This document shows positions 9,782 to 17,977 of a stretch of DNA of 64,000 nucleotides, piece after piece. Numbering within the stretch: position 1 is the first letter of the stretch; each line of letters begins with the position of its first letter. Made by a program: the position numbers and the translations under genes. The notes beneath the pieces are model-generated. The model searched no databases and was not told the DNA's origin. It saw nothing but the letters and a program-made list of their open reading frames with translations. Source of the DNA: Pirellulales bacterium (lineage in GTDB: Bacteria > Planctomycetota > Planctomycetia > Pirellulales > JAEUIK01); assembly GCA_019694455.1 (NCBI GenBank), contig JAIBBY010000002.1:62001-126000 (forward strand), given 5' to 3'.

Positions 9782-11179
9782 ATGAGCAAAGCCACGCTGT
9801 TACTTGTCGACGACGACCGCCACATTCTCAACTCGATGTCGGAGTGGCTGCGCGAGCAGGGGTATCAGGTCGACACGGCAAGCGGCCATGCCGACGCGAT
9901 GAAGTCGCTGGCGCGCCGCGGCTACGACCTGTTGCTGGCCGACGTGCGATTGGGAGACGGCGACGGCTTTGAGCTGTTGACGCAGTGCCGCCAAACGCAT
10001 CCCGACATGGCGGTGATCCTCTTGACCGGTTACGGCCACGCCGACATGGCGGTCGAGGCGATCCAGCTTGGCGCGTTCGATTTTTTGACCAAACCGCTCA
10101 TCGACGATGAGCTGGAGATGTCGATCCAACGCGCGCTGACGCAGCGGCGCGTGATCGCGGAAAACCAAAATCTCAAGGCGCAGCTCGATTTGCGGTTTGG
10201 CCTGGAGAATGTGATTGGCCACGACCACCGCATGCTCAAGGTCTTTGACCTGATCGAAAGCGTCGCCGACACCAAGGTGACGATGCTGATCACCGGCGAG
10301 AGCGGCACGGGCAAATCGCTGATCGCGCGGGCCATTCATCGGCGCAGCGCGCGGCGCGACAAGCCGTTTGTCGAAGTCGCTTGCGGCGCGCTGCCCGAGA
10401 CGCTCTTGGAAAGCGAGTTGTTTGGCCACGCGGCGGGGGCGTTCACCGGGGCCACCGGCGACCGGTTGGGCAAGTTCGCGCTGGCGGACGGGGGCACCAT
10501 CTTTTTAGACGAGATCGGCACGGCCACGGCCAGTATGCAGGTGAAGTTGCTGCGCGTGCTGCAAGAGTTTGAGTTCGAGCAGGTTGGCGGCTCGAAGACC
10601 TTCAAGGTCGACTCGCGCGTGATCCTGGCCACCAACGAGAATCTGTCGGAACTGGTGGGTCAGGGACGCTTTCGGCAGGACCTGTACTATCGCATCAACG
10701 TCATCAACATCGAATTGCCGCCGCTGCGGGAGCGAATCGCCGATATTCCGCTGTTGGCCAAACATTTCCTGGAAGAGGTGTGCCAGGAGTCGGGGCGGCA
10801 GGCGCGCGGCTTCGCGCCCGAGGCGTTGGCCGTGATGCAAGGCTATCGCTGGCCCGGCAACGTGCGCGAGTTACAAAACGTGGTCGAGCGGGCCGTGCTG
10901 CTGTCGAAGTCAGACACGATTCGGATCGACGATCTGCCGCCGGCCTTGGCGATGACGGCGCCGGCGACCGTGGTCGCGCCCTTGGGCGCGCGCACGCTGA
11001 AGCAGGCGCTGGAGGCGCCAGAGCGACAGATTATTTTGGAGGTGTTGGAGAGCCACCATTGGAACCGGCAGCTCACGGCGGAGCAGCTTGGCATCAACCG
11101 CACCACGCTCTACAAAAAGATGAAGCGGCTGGGGTTGGAAGATCACCCTAAGGCGCGCGAGACCGCCCAGGTCGGCTAG
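9782..11179 (+). CDS. sigma-54-dependent NtrC-family response regulator
   Basis: A 465-residue transcription activator with receiver domain, AAA+ sigma-54 activation domain and Fis-type helix-turn-helix. Receiver: acidic cluster at 10-12, phospho-acceptor Asp54, Lys104. AAA+ domain: Walker A GESGTGKS at 172-179, the sigma-54 contact loop GAFTGA at 219-224 complete, Walker B GGTIFLDEIG at 237-246, then the arginine-finger region. The Fis-like helix near the C-terminus includes GINRTTLYKKMKRLG. The intact GAFTGA predicts true sigma-54 activation. The start is set by the receiver beginning at MSKATLLLVDDD, although no clear ribosome-binding site precedes it. It converges with the ABC permease gene, the two stops sharing the bases CTAG. 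Confidence 0.95.
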   Translation: MSKATLLLVDDDRHILNSMSEWLREQGYQVDTASGHADAMKSLARRGYDLLLADVRLGDGDGFELLTQCRQTHPDMAVILLTGYGHADMAVEAIQLGAFDFLTKPLIDDELEMSIQRALTQRRVIAENQNLKAQLDLRFGLENVIGHDHRMLKVFDLIESVADTKVTMLITGESGTGKSLIARAIHRRSARRDKPFVEVACGALPETLLESELFGHAAGAFTGATGDRLGKFALADGGTIFLDEIGTATASMQVKLLRVLQEFEFEQVGGSKTFKVDSRVILATNENLSELVGQGRFRQDLYYRINVINIELPPLRERIADIPLLAKHFLEEVCQESGRQARGFAPEALAVMQGYRWPGNVRELQNVVERAVLLSKSDTIRIDDLPPALAMTAPATVVAPLGARTLKQALEAPERQIILEVLESHHWNRQLTAEQLGINRTTLYKKMKRLGLEDHPKARETAQVG

Positions 11180-12318
11180 TCCAACGTCTGCCGATAGCGC
11201 TTGACGCTGATCGTCAGCACGACCGTGGTGAAGAGCGCGATGGGCCAGAGGTCGGGCACGATCTCGGCGATGCCGTTGCCCTTGAGCAGAATGCCGCGCA
11301 CCACGCGCAAGAAGTGAGTGAGCGGCAACGCCTCGCCGACCATCTGCGCCCAGCGCGGCATGCCGCGAAACGGGAACATGAAGCCCGACAAGAGCAGCGA
11401 CGGCAGAAAGAAGAAGAACGACATCTGCATGGCTTGCAGTTGGTTCTTGACCAGGGTGGAGAAGGTGATGCCGACCGCCAGATTGGCGAGAATGAACAGC
11501 AACGTGGCCGCCAGCAGCAACAGCAGGTTGCCGTAGATGGGCACGTCGAAGAGAAAACGCGAGGCCAACAGGATCAGCCCCACCTGCACATAGCCGACGA
11601 GAATGTAAGGCACAATCTTGCCGATCAGCACCTCGGCGGGGCGAGTGGGCATCGCCAACAGGTTTTCCATGGTGCCGCGTTCCCGCTCGCGCGTGATGGC
11701 CAGCCCGGTGACGATGACCATGGTCATCGTCAGGATCACGCCCATCAGTCCGGGCACGATGTTGTATTGCGTGTTGGCGTCGGGGTTGTAATGCGCATGG
11801 ACGCGCAGTTCGATCGGCCGCGGAGGGGTGGCCAGGTAGTCGAGCGACCCCTGGAAGTCGTTGGCCAAGGCTGTGTCGAGCAAAGTTCGCAAGGCGCCAA
11901 TGGCGTTGCTGGTGGCGGCGGGGTCGGTGGCGTCGGCCTCGACCAGCACCACCGGGCGATCGCCGCGCACCAGATCTCGACTGAACTGCTCCGGAATGTT
12001 GACGACAAACAGCGCTTGGCCGTGGGCCAGCGCGTCGCGCGCCGCTTGCTCGGTTTGCACGACGAGGGCCACATCGAAGTAGCCGCTGTTTTGAATGGCG
12101 CGCAGCAAGGTGCGGGCCTGCGGTCCGTGGTCGGCCAGCAGCACCGCGGTGGGCAGGTGCTTGGGGTCGGAGTTGATGGCGAAGCCGAACAGCACGAGCT
12201 GAATCATCGGGATGCCGATCATCATGCCGAAAGTCAGCCGATCGCGCCGCATCTGGATGAATTCTTTCCAGACCACCGCCCATAAGCGCGCTGGCGAGAA
12301 CCGCACGCGACGACTCAT
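11176..12318 (-). CDS. ABC-2 type transporter permease
   Basis: A 380-residue inner-membrane permease of the ABC-2 type. It has one N-terminal membrane helix (about residues 29-48, FGMMIGIPMIQLVLFGFAIN), a long extracytoplasmic domain to about residue 175, then five more hydrophobic segments. The ETERERGTMENLL-like stretch TRERERGTMENLLAMP is a hallmark of this family (YhhJ/YbhR-like). Its ATG overlaps the TGA of the ATPase gene in the sequence ATGA, so translation is coupled; this fixes the start although the frame is open further upstream. It is the last gene of a TetR-HlyD-ATPase-permease unit that looks like a drug or toxic-compound exporter. Confidence 0.93.
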   Translation of the reverse strand: MSRRVRFSPARLWAVVWKEFIQMRRDRLTFGMMIGIPMIQLVLFGFAINSDPKHLPTAVLLADHGPQARTLLRAIQNSGYFDVALVVQTEQAARDALAHGQALFVVNIPEQFSRDLVRGDRPVVLVEADATDPAATSNAIGALRTLLDTALANDFQGSLDYLATPPRPIELRVHAHYNPDANTQYNIVPGLMGVILTMTMVIVTGLAITRERERGTMENLLAMPTRPAEVLIGKIVPYILVGYVQVGLILLASRFLFDVPIYGNLLLLLAATLLFILANLAVGITFSTLVKNQLQAMQMSFFFFLPSLLLSGFMFPFRGMPRWAQMVGEALPLTHFLRVVRGILLKGNGIAEIVPDLWPIALFTTVVLTISVKRYRQTLD

Positions 12319-13241
12319 GGCGGCGCCCCTTGGCGGGCCTGCTCGGTGAGGTGGATGAACACGTCTTCCAAGCCGGGCGCGACCTGGCGCCACTGGCCGC
12401 TGGCCGCGCGGAATGGTTCGATGGCGTGGGCCAGCCGCGCCGCGTCGTCGCCGCTGACATGCAGCGCGGCGCCAAAGGCGGCCACCTGATTGACGCCGTC
12501 TTGCTGGCGAAGCGTTTCGGCCAGCGCGTTCAGTCCGGGGCCGCGCACCTCCCAGGTGGTGAGGCCGGCCTGGGCGATCACCTCTTCCACCGTGCCATGC
12601 GTGAGCAGGTGACCATCGAGGATGTAGGCGAGCCGATGGCAGCGCTCGGCTTCGTCCATGTAGTGCGTGGTGACCAGGACGGTCAAGCCTTGCGCGGCGA
12701 GTTGATGAATCTCGGTCCAAAACTCGCGCCGCGCTTTGGGATCGACGCCGGCGGTTGGCTCGTCGAGCAGCAAGAGCCGAGGCTCGTGGATCAGGCAGGC
12801 AGCCAGGGCGAGACGCTGCTTCCAACCGCCAGACAATTGGCCAGCCAGTTGGCCGCCGCGCGCCGTAAGGCCGAGCCGGGCCAGACTATCGCGCACCGCG
12901 TCGCGCGGGCGCGGCACGCCGTACATGCGGGCGGTGAAGCTGAGGTTTTCGGCGATGCTGAGGTCTTCCCAAAAGGTGAAACGTTGCGTCATATAGCCGA
13001 CGTCGCGTTTGATCGCGGCGCTTTCGCGGATGACGTCGTGCCCTAGGCAGACGCCGCTACCGGCGTCGGCGCGCAGCAGGCCGCAGAGCATGCGGAGGAA
13101 GGTGGTTTTGCCGCTGCCATTGGGGCCGAGAAATCCACAAATCTCGCCCGTGCGCACCTGCAAATCGATGTGATCGACCGCCACTCGGTCGCCAAACCGC
13201 TTGGTCATTCCATGGACGTCGATGGCGAGATCGTGAGGCAT
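12315..13241 (-). CDS. ABC transporter ATP-binding protein
   Basis: A 308-residue ABC ATPase that would power the neighbouring permease. Motifs: Walker A GPNGSGKT at 39-46, Q-loop region MTQRFTFWEDL, signature LSGGW, Walker B LLLLDEPTAGVD and the switch His in TTHYMDEAERC. The C-terminal 80 residues form the accessory domain usual in YbhF/CcmA-like exporters. Only four bases separate it from the adaptor gene upstream, and it overlaps the permease start downstream, so the genes form one operon. The predicted partners are the HlyD-like lipoprotein and the ABC-2 permease; the substrate is not known. Confidence 0.95.
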   Translation of the reverse strand: MPHDLAIDVHGMTKRFGDRVAVDHIDLQVRTGEICGFLGPNGSGKTTFLRMLCGLLRADAGSGVCLGHDVIRESAAIKRDVGYMTQRFTFWEDLSIAENLSFTARMYGVPRPRDAVRDSLARLGLTARGGQLAGQLSGGWKQRLALAACLIHEPRLLLLDEPTAGVDPKARREFWTEIHQLAAQGLTVLVTTHYMDEAERCHRLAYILDGHLLTHGTVEEVIAQAGLTTWEVRGPGLNALAETLRQQDGVNQVAAFGAALHVSGDDAARLAHAIEPFRAASGQWRQVAPGLEDVFIHLTEQARQGAPP

Positions 13242-13245
13242 GCAA

Positions 13246-14214
13246 TCACTTGGGCAGCAGCACGTCGACCGGTTGACCGGGGTGGAGCCGGGCGGCCACG
13301 TCCGGAGTGAACGTGACTTCGATCATGAACACCAGCTTGCTGCGATTCTCCTGGCTGTAGATCACCGGCGGTGTGTATTCGGCGCCGGGCGCGATGAAAC
13401 TGAGCTTGCCGGCGAAGGGCTGGCCCACGCCATCGACGATCACGCGAACGGCATCGCCGGCGCGCAAGGAGCCGATGCGCGGCTGGGGGACGAACGCCCG
13501 CACTTTGATGTTTTGCGGCGGCAACAGCGCGACGACAGGTCGGCCGGCGGCCACCCACTCGCCGGGGCGGAAGAAGACGTCGAACACGAGTCCCGCTTGG
13601 GGGGCGGCGCGGCTCGTCTGGTCGAGATCCCACTGGGCGCGTTCGAGCGCGGCCTGTTGCGCGCGGACATGGGCCTCGGCCGCGGCGATCTGATCGGCGC
13701 GGGCGCCGAGCCGCGCCGTGGCGAGATCGGCCTCTAGCTGCGCCACGCGCTGCCGATCTTGCTTGGCCAGCGTGCGCGTCCGATCGAGTTGCTCGGCCGA
13801 GGTGGCCTTGGTGCGATAAAGCTGCTCCTGCCGGGCGAGTTCGTTTTGGGAGAACTCAACGGCGGCGCGAGCCTGCTCGAGCTGCGCGTTCAAGGCGTCG
13901 ATCTCGCTGGGGCGCTTGCCTTTGGTCAGGTCTTCCCAGGTGGCGCTGGCTTGCGCCAGTTTGCGAGTGGCCTCGTCGCGCGCGGTTTGGGCGGGAGTGC
14001 TGTCGAGCGCAAACAGCGGATCGCCTACCGCGACTTTTGCGCCGCGATCGACATGCAGCGTTTGCAGCAAGCCGGGCTGGGGAGACGCGACATAGACAAA
14101 CTCCCCCTCGACGTAGCCTTGCACGCGGTTCGGATCGGCGCGGTCGCAGCCGGCGATCGATAGGCCAACGGCGGCCAGGGAGGTCAACCAGCGTGCTGCG
14201 CGCGGCGGATTCAT
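13246..14214 (-). CDS. HlyD/AcrA-type adaptor lipoprotein of the ABC exporter
   Basis: A 322-residue membrane-fusion protein. The N-terminus has a signal sequence ending in a lipobox, SIAGC, so it is probably a lipoprotein anchored to the inner membrane. A split biotinyl-lipoyl domain (YVEGEFVYVASPQPG early, AAPQAGLVFDVFFRPGEWV later) flanks a long alpha-helical hairpin rich in Ala, Glu and Arg (about residues 75-185), followed by beta-barrel repeats. Its ATG overlaps the TetR gene's TGA as ATGA, which sets the start. It resembles YbhG/YhiI, the adaptors of the YbhFSR-type exporters, which supports an efflux role. Confidence 0.93.
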   Translation of the reverse strand: MNPPRAARWLTSLAAVGLSIAGCDRADPNRVQGYVEGEFVYVASPQPGLLQTLHVDRGAKVAVGDPLFALDSTPAQTARDEATRKLAQASATWEDLTKGKRPSEIDALNAQLEQARAAVEFSQNELARQEQLYRTKATSAEQLDRTRTLAKQDRQRVAQLEADLATARLGARADQIAAAEAHVRAQQAALERAQWDLDQTSRAAPQAGLVFDVFFRPGEWVAAGRPVVALLPPQNIKVRAFVPQPRIGSLRAGDAVRVIVDGVGQPFAGKLSFIAPGAEYTPPVIYSQENRSKLVFMIEVTFTPDVAARLHPGQPVDVLLPK

Positions 14215-14849
14215 TTTTTTGCTCTGGGTTTGCGCGTCATGACCCCTTCGAGCACGACCGAGATGATCGTGTTCATGGCGGTTTGCGGCGACACGTCGAG
14301 CGCCGTGATGGTGGCGGGGTTGGCAATGACCTGGACGGCGGCCAGCAGGATGTCGATCATCCATTGCGTGGAGATGTCGCTACGGATCGCCCCCGCGCGC
14401 TGGCCCCGCGCGAAGAGTTGGCCAAAGTAGGTTTGAATCATGGCGCGGCGATGGGTTTCGATGCGGGCGAAGACATCGGGCGACAGCAAACGGAGATCGC
14501 GAACCAAGGGGGGCTGAATCTCCGCGGTCTGGCGCTGCAGGCAGGCCAGCAGTTGACGCAGTTCGTCCTGGAATTTGCCGCCGGGCCGAGAGGTGATCTG
14601 GTCCAACTCGGCGCGCATGCCTTGAAACTTGTCGAGCAGAACGGCGTCGAGCAATTGCGGCTTGCTGGGAAAACAGGCATAGAGCGTTTTCTTGCTCATG
14701 CCGAGGTCGCGAGCCAGTTGATCCATGGTGACGCCGCGCACGCCGTGGGCAAAGAAGTGCTTGCGGGCGGCGGCGACGATCCGGGCGACGAGCGCGGGGT
14801 CGGGCGGGGGAGCGGACACTGGGGCGGATGGGCTTGGTTTGCGTGGCAT
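14211..14849 (-). CDS. TetR/AcrR-family transcriptional regulator
   Basis: A 212-residue repressor-type protein. The N-terminal helix-turn-helix lies at about residues 38-62, with VTMDQLARDLGMSKKTLYAC and the following FPSKPQLLDAV typical of TetR proteins. The C-terminal ligand domain is of the kind found in AcrR/YbiH-like regulators. It is the first gene of the four-gene exporter unit and overlaps the adaptor gene by four bases. A perfect inverted repeat sits 22 bases upstream of its start, so autoregulation of the whole operon is likely. No strong Shine-Dalgarno site precedes the ATG. The inducer is unknown, probably the exported compound. Confidence 0.94.
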   Translation of the reverse strand: MPRKPSPSAPVSAPPPDPALVARIVAAARKHFFAHGVRGVTMDQLARDLGMSKKTLYACFPSKPQLLDAVLLDKFQGMRAELDQITSRPGGKFQDELRQLLACLQRQTAEIQPPLVRDLRLLSPDVFARIETHRRAMIQTYFGQLFARGQRAGAIRSDISTQWMIDILLAAVQVIANPATITALDVSPQTAMNTIISVVLEGVMTRKPRAKK

Positions 14850-14871
14850 GGTTTGGCGCGGGTGATACTAT

Positions 14872-14899
14872 GGAAACTGTATTAGTATTTACAGTTTCC
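14872..14899 (-). promoter_or_regulatory. probable TetR operator (perfect inverted repeat)
   Basis: Two ten-base arms, GGAAACTGTA and TACAGTTTCC, are perfect reverse complements around an eight-base AT-rich centre. The site lies just upstream of the TetR-family gene and is AT-rich in a GC-rich setting. On the minus strand a possible -10 box TAGTAT (complement of 14865-14870) lies directly downstream, so a bound repressor would cover the promoter. Palindromes with ACTGTA/TACAGT-like arms are common TetR-family sites. Confidence 0.8.
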
Positions 14900-14998
14900 T
14901 GCGGCGCGTCAAGATGGGCGCCGCTTAGCCAGACGCGCATGGATTGAAAAGGGGATTGGAGCGGGCGACCGCTTATGCGCAGGCGCGTACCAGAGGCG

Positions 14999-15901
14999 TT
15001 ACGCCAGGGCGGCGCGGAGCTCTTCCAGCGACTTGGGGACGCCTTGGCGCGGGTCTTGGGGCTCTTCGTATTCGAGCACCACATAGCCGCGATAGCCGCT
15101 GTCGCGGAGGATGGCCGCCAGTCGCTTGAAGTCTGCGGGTCGGCGATCGGCGCCGGCGGGGTGGACAGAGACCTTCACCTGCACGTTTACGGCGTAGGGG
15201 GCGATCTTCGCAAGATCGGCGTAAGGATCGGCGCTGTTGAAGTTGCCCGTGTCGAGATTCACGCCGAACCAAGGGCTTTTGACGTCGCGGACGATGGCCA
15301 GCATGTCGTCGACATGCTCGGTGAGCCCGCCGTGGTTTTCGAGCGCGAGCATGACGCCGTGCTGGCCGGCATAGTCGCAACTGGCCTCGATTCCTTCGAC
15401 GGCCAGGCGATGCGCTAGGGCGGCGTCTTGCAGAAACTTGCGACCGCCAGAGAAGATGCGGATCACCGGCGCGCCGAGTATCTCGGCATAGTCGACCCAC
15501 TGGCGCACATGCGCCAGATCGGCCTCGCGCTTGTCGCCGGCAGGCTGGGCGAAATCGTTGGCGACCGCCGTGCCCGAGATGTCGAGCCCGAGCAGGAACG
15601 CAAGTTGTTTGAGCTGGCGCAAATACTCGGGCGTGATTTGTTTGGGAAAGTAGTAGCTGGTGAGTTCGGTGGCGTCGAGTTGCAAGTCGGCGCAGGTGCG
15701 GACGAAGTCTTGTAGCGAGTAGTTGGCGGCGGGCTTTTCCAGCAGATCGCGATAGCTGTAGGCGGCCAGACTGAGTTTGAACTTGGGGCCGTCCTGGCGG
15801 CGAATGGGTTCGATCGCGGAGGCCGTGGCGAACGGATGGGCCAGCGCGAGCGAACCGGACGCGGCGGCGGCAAGGAATTTTCGGCGATCGAAGCGCGGCA
15901 T
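14999..15901 (-). CDS. Tat-exported sugar phosphate isomerase/epimerase-like protein
   Basis: A 300-residue protein with the AP-endonuclease-2/xylose-isomerase-like TIM barrel found in sugar isomerases and epimerases. The N-terminus has the twin-arginine motif DRRKFL followed by a hydrophobic Ala-rich stretch, so it is probably exported in folded form. Barrel motifs include ALENHGG, NLDTGNF and the C-terminal YVVLEYEEPQDP, which hold the metal-binding Glu, Asp and His residues of the family. The start was put at MPRFDRRKF so that the Tat signal stands at the N-terminus. Such proteins are abundant in planctomycetes, and the substrate is usually unknown. Confidence 0.9.
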   Translation of the reverse strand: MPRFDRRKFLAAAASGSLALAHPFATASAIEPIRRQDGPKFKLSLAAYSYRDLLEKPAANYSLQDFVRTCADLQLDATELTSYYFPKQITPEYLRQLKQLAFLLGLDISGTAVANDFAQPAGDKREADLAHVRQWVDYAEILGAPVIRIFSGGRKFLQDAALAHRLAVEGIEASCDYAGQHGVMLALENHGGLTEHVDDMLAIVRDVKSPWFGVNLDTGNFNSADPYADLAKIAPYAVNVQVKVSVHPAGADRRPADFKRLAAILRDSGYRGYVVLEYEEPQDPRQGVPKSLEELRAALA

Positions 15902-15959
15902 GGGCGTGTCCTCAGGGAGACCAAGAGGCGCCATTGTAGCAACGATCGCGGCGCGGCGC

Positions 15960-16997
15960 TTAGCGCGAAGGCACTGGCATTGGCTGGCTGCTGTCGAGCA
16001 ATACGGCGTGTGAGCGGCCCAGCGCGGCGGAGCACTGGGGCGCCACGAACGCCAGTCCCGCGGCGAACATGATGGCGCTGAACAACCAAAAGCCCGAGAC
16101 GAGCGCGACCATGCACCACAGGGGGAGCGACAAGGCGACCAGCAGCGGGCGGGCCGAGCGGTTCCAGATCAGCAGCGCGAAGGCGAGTTGGAACCACACG
16201 ATGGAGTGCGTGAGGAAGTTGAGCAGGAACACATGGTCGTCGAGGTAGGGGGCGAGAAAGTAGCTGGCGCCCTCGGGCTTGGCCACCAGCCACCAAACCG
16301 CTTCGCCGCTCCACCAGGCATCGACGCCGAGCTTGGCGATCGCCGACATGAAATAGACGGCGGAGACGTGCAACTGCAGTAACCGCGCACCAATGTTGGC
16401 GGCGGCGGAAGGAAGCGGCTGGCTGGCGCCGCGGAGCCAGGAGTCGATGGAGAACCGAGCGCCTAGCGTGTCGCCGGAAAGCAAGGCGAAGGGGGTGTGC
16501 GGCGGGCGCTCAAAGAGCGCAATGATTTCGGCAAAGGTGAAATAGGCGAGGACCATGGTGAGCACCGGTTCGAACTCGCTGGTGAGCATCGGCGCGCGAT
16601 GGATATAGGAGATGGCCACGACCAGGGCGCCGATCGTGGCGGCGCGCGTGGCGAAACCTACGGTGAACGCCAGCAGCACCGCGAAGCCGAGCCAGTGCAT
16701 CAGGACGAGCGACTGCGCGGAGTTGGCGTAGATCAGGTAGTTGAAGCGCGACACGCCGCCGCCAATCGCCGAGCCGGAGGTCCAGGCATTCCAGAGATCG
16801 GGGGTGATGACTCCGCCGGGGCCGAAGAACTCAACGAGGTCGGCCGTGTAGGTCGCGTGCCAGGCCAGCGCGATCAGCCCGACCAGCGGACGCATGAGGC
16901 TGAGCGTGTCGGGAAGGGCGCGGGTAAACCAGAAGCGGTTCCACCCTTCTCCAAAGCGCTGGGCCAAGGTGCTGAAGTATGTGGAGATCAAATCCAT
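15960..16997 (-). CDS. HTTM-domain membrane protein
   Basis: A 345-residue multi-pass membrane protein of the HTTM type, the horizontally transferred transmembrane domain related to vitamin-K-dependent gamma-carboxylase. About eight to nine hydrophobic segments are seen. Family-like blocks include FWFTRALPDTLSLMRPLVGL at the start, an early WHATYTADLVEFFGPGG, and the central LLQLHVSAVYFMSAIAKLG followed by WWSGEAVWW. It begins five bases after the stop of the upstream 235-residue gene, so the two are co-translated. The biochemical role of bacterial HTTM proteins is not settled; carboxylation of proteins is only an inference from homology. Confidence 0.88.
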   Translation of the reverse strand: MDLISTYFSTLAQRFGEGWNRFWFTRALPDTLSLMRPLVGLIALAWHATYTADLVEFFGPGGVITPDLWNAWTSGSAIGGGVSRFNYLIYANSAQSLVLMHWLGFAVLLAFTVGFATRAATIGALVVAISYIHRAPMLTSEFEPVLTMVLAYFTFAEIIALFERPPHTPFALLSGDTLGARFSIDSWLRGASQPLPSAAANIGARLLQLHVSAVYFMSAIAKLGVDAWWSGEAVWWLVAKPEGASYFLAPYLDDHVFLLNFLTHSIVWFQLAFALLIWNRSARPLLVALSLPLWCMVALVSGFWLFSAIMFAAGLAFVAPQCSAALGRSHAVLLDSSQPMPVPSR

Positions 16998-17002
16998 CGT
17001 CC

Positions 17003-17710
17003 TTATTTCGCAAGCGAAGGGGGCAAGGTCGGCGTGGGCGAGGCTGGGGGAAGCTGTGGAGGCAGGGCCGGCGTGGAGGCGGATTCAGCGACCGGCGCCG
17101 CCTCGCCGCGATTCTCTTTCTTGAGAAGTCGCGGAGCGCCGCCCGACATCCAGATGCGGGCTTCATAGCGATCGCGCCACAGATCGTCGCGATTGGGATC
17201 TGGCTTTTGCAGGTAGCCGCCGCGGTCCTGGAGGTAATGGGCCTTGAGCTTCAGATCGACGTCTTTGGCGTCGTAGCGGGCGATGAGCCCTTGGCCGATG
17301 CCGGTGGCGAGCAGCGACTCGCGATCCGCGTCTTCGAGATACAGCGCCATGTATTGGCCGAGCATGCGCCAATGGCGGGCGCGCTCGCCGGCGATACTGG
17401 AATCGGGCATGAGCAGCGTTTGAGCCTCTCCCGTGGGGAGCGTGACCAGGGCTTCGATCACGTAATCGATGTCGAACTCGTCTGCCCGCGTCAGCGGAAA
17501 GGCGTAGGCGGAATCGATATGCAACAAGCGGCGGTACTCGGCCAGGATCGAGAGGTTGGCGACGCGGGAGGTGAGGGGCGAGGGGACCGGGCCGCGGCCG
17601 ACGATCGCGATGATGACGGCGAACAAGTGCGCGAACAAGAAGATCGACAGTCCGGTGCGCAAGGCGCCGGCTGGGAGCATGTTGGCCTCGGCGGTGTTGG
17701 CGTTGGTCAT
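17003..17710 (-). CDS. membrane-anchored protein of unknown function, paired with HTTM protein
   Basis: A 235-residue protein with one N-terminal membrane helix (about residues 22-40, GLSIFLFAHLFAVIIAIVG) and a soluble domain of about 170 residues on the far side. The C-terminal 40 residues are rich in Pro and Ala and look disordered. It precedes the HTTM gene with five bases between them. I do not recognise a named domain, but small single-pass proteins are often coded beside HTTM proteins in planctomycetes. Joint function with the HTTM protein is an inference from the tight spacing. Confidence 0.75.
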   Translation of the reverse strand: MTNANTAEANMLPAGALRTGLSIFLFAHLFAVIIAIVGRGPVPSPLTSRVANLSILAEYRRLLHIDSAYAFPLTRADEFDIDYVIEALVTLPTGEAQTLLMPDSSIAGERARHWRMLGQYMALYLEDADRESLLATGIGQGLIARYDAKDVDLKLKAHYLQDRGGYLQKPDPNRDDLWRDRYEARIWMSGGAPRLLKKENRGEAAPVAESASTPALPPQLPPASPTPTLPPSLAK

Positions 17711-17880
17711 AGGATTCTTGGAAGTGCGGATTTCGGGAGAGTGCGCCGACGGAGCGCGAGCAGTTTAAAGAGCGCGCCGCTTCATCTTTCTCGACCGGCG
17801 AAGTTTGCCAAGTTCAGCCAGCGGCGGAGCATTCGGGAATTGCCGGTGGCGCGAATCATTGCGAGGTGGGGCAGGGGCAT

Positions 17881-17915
17881 AAAAAAACCCGGACTTCGGC
17901 GAACCGAAGTCCGGG
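17881..17915 (-). terminator. intrinsic terminator of the Cys-rich protein gene
   Basis: CCCGGACTTCGG and CCGAAGTCCGGG form a perfect twelve-base stem with a four-base loop. On the minus strand it is followed by seven T residues. It lies 62 bases beyond the stop of the Cys-rich gene and is the strongest textbook terminator in the window. Confidence 0.93.
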
Positions 17916-17977
17916 CTTGATTTAACCTCATCACCGCCACAGGGCAGACGGCGATATTCGGTCAGGGTCATCCGCGC

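Noticed and set aside
12319-12825. N-terminal extension of the ABC permease
   Set aside because: The frame overlaps the ATPase gene and is Arg-rich; the ATGA overlap marks the true start.
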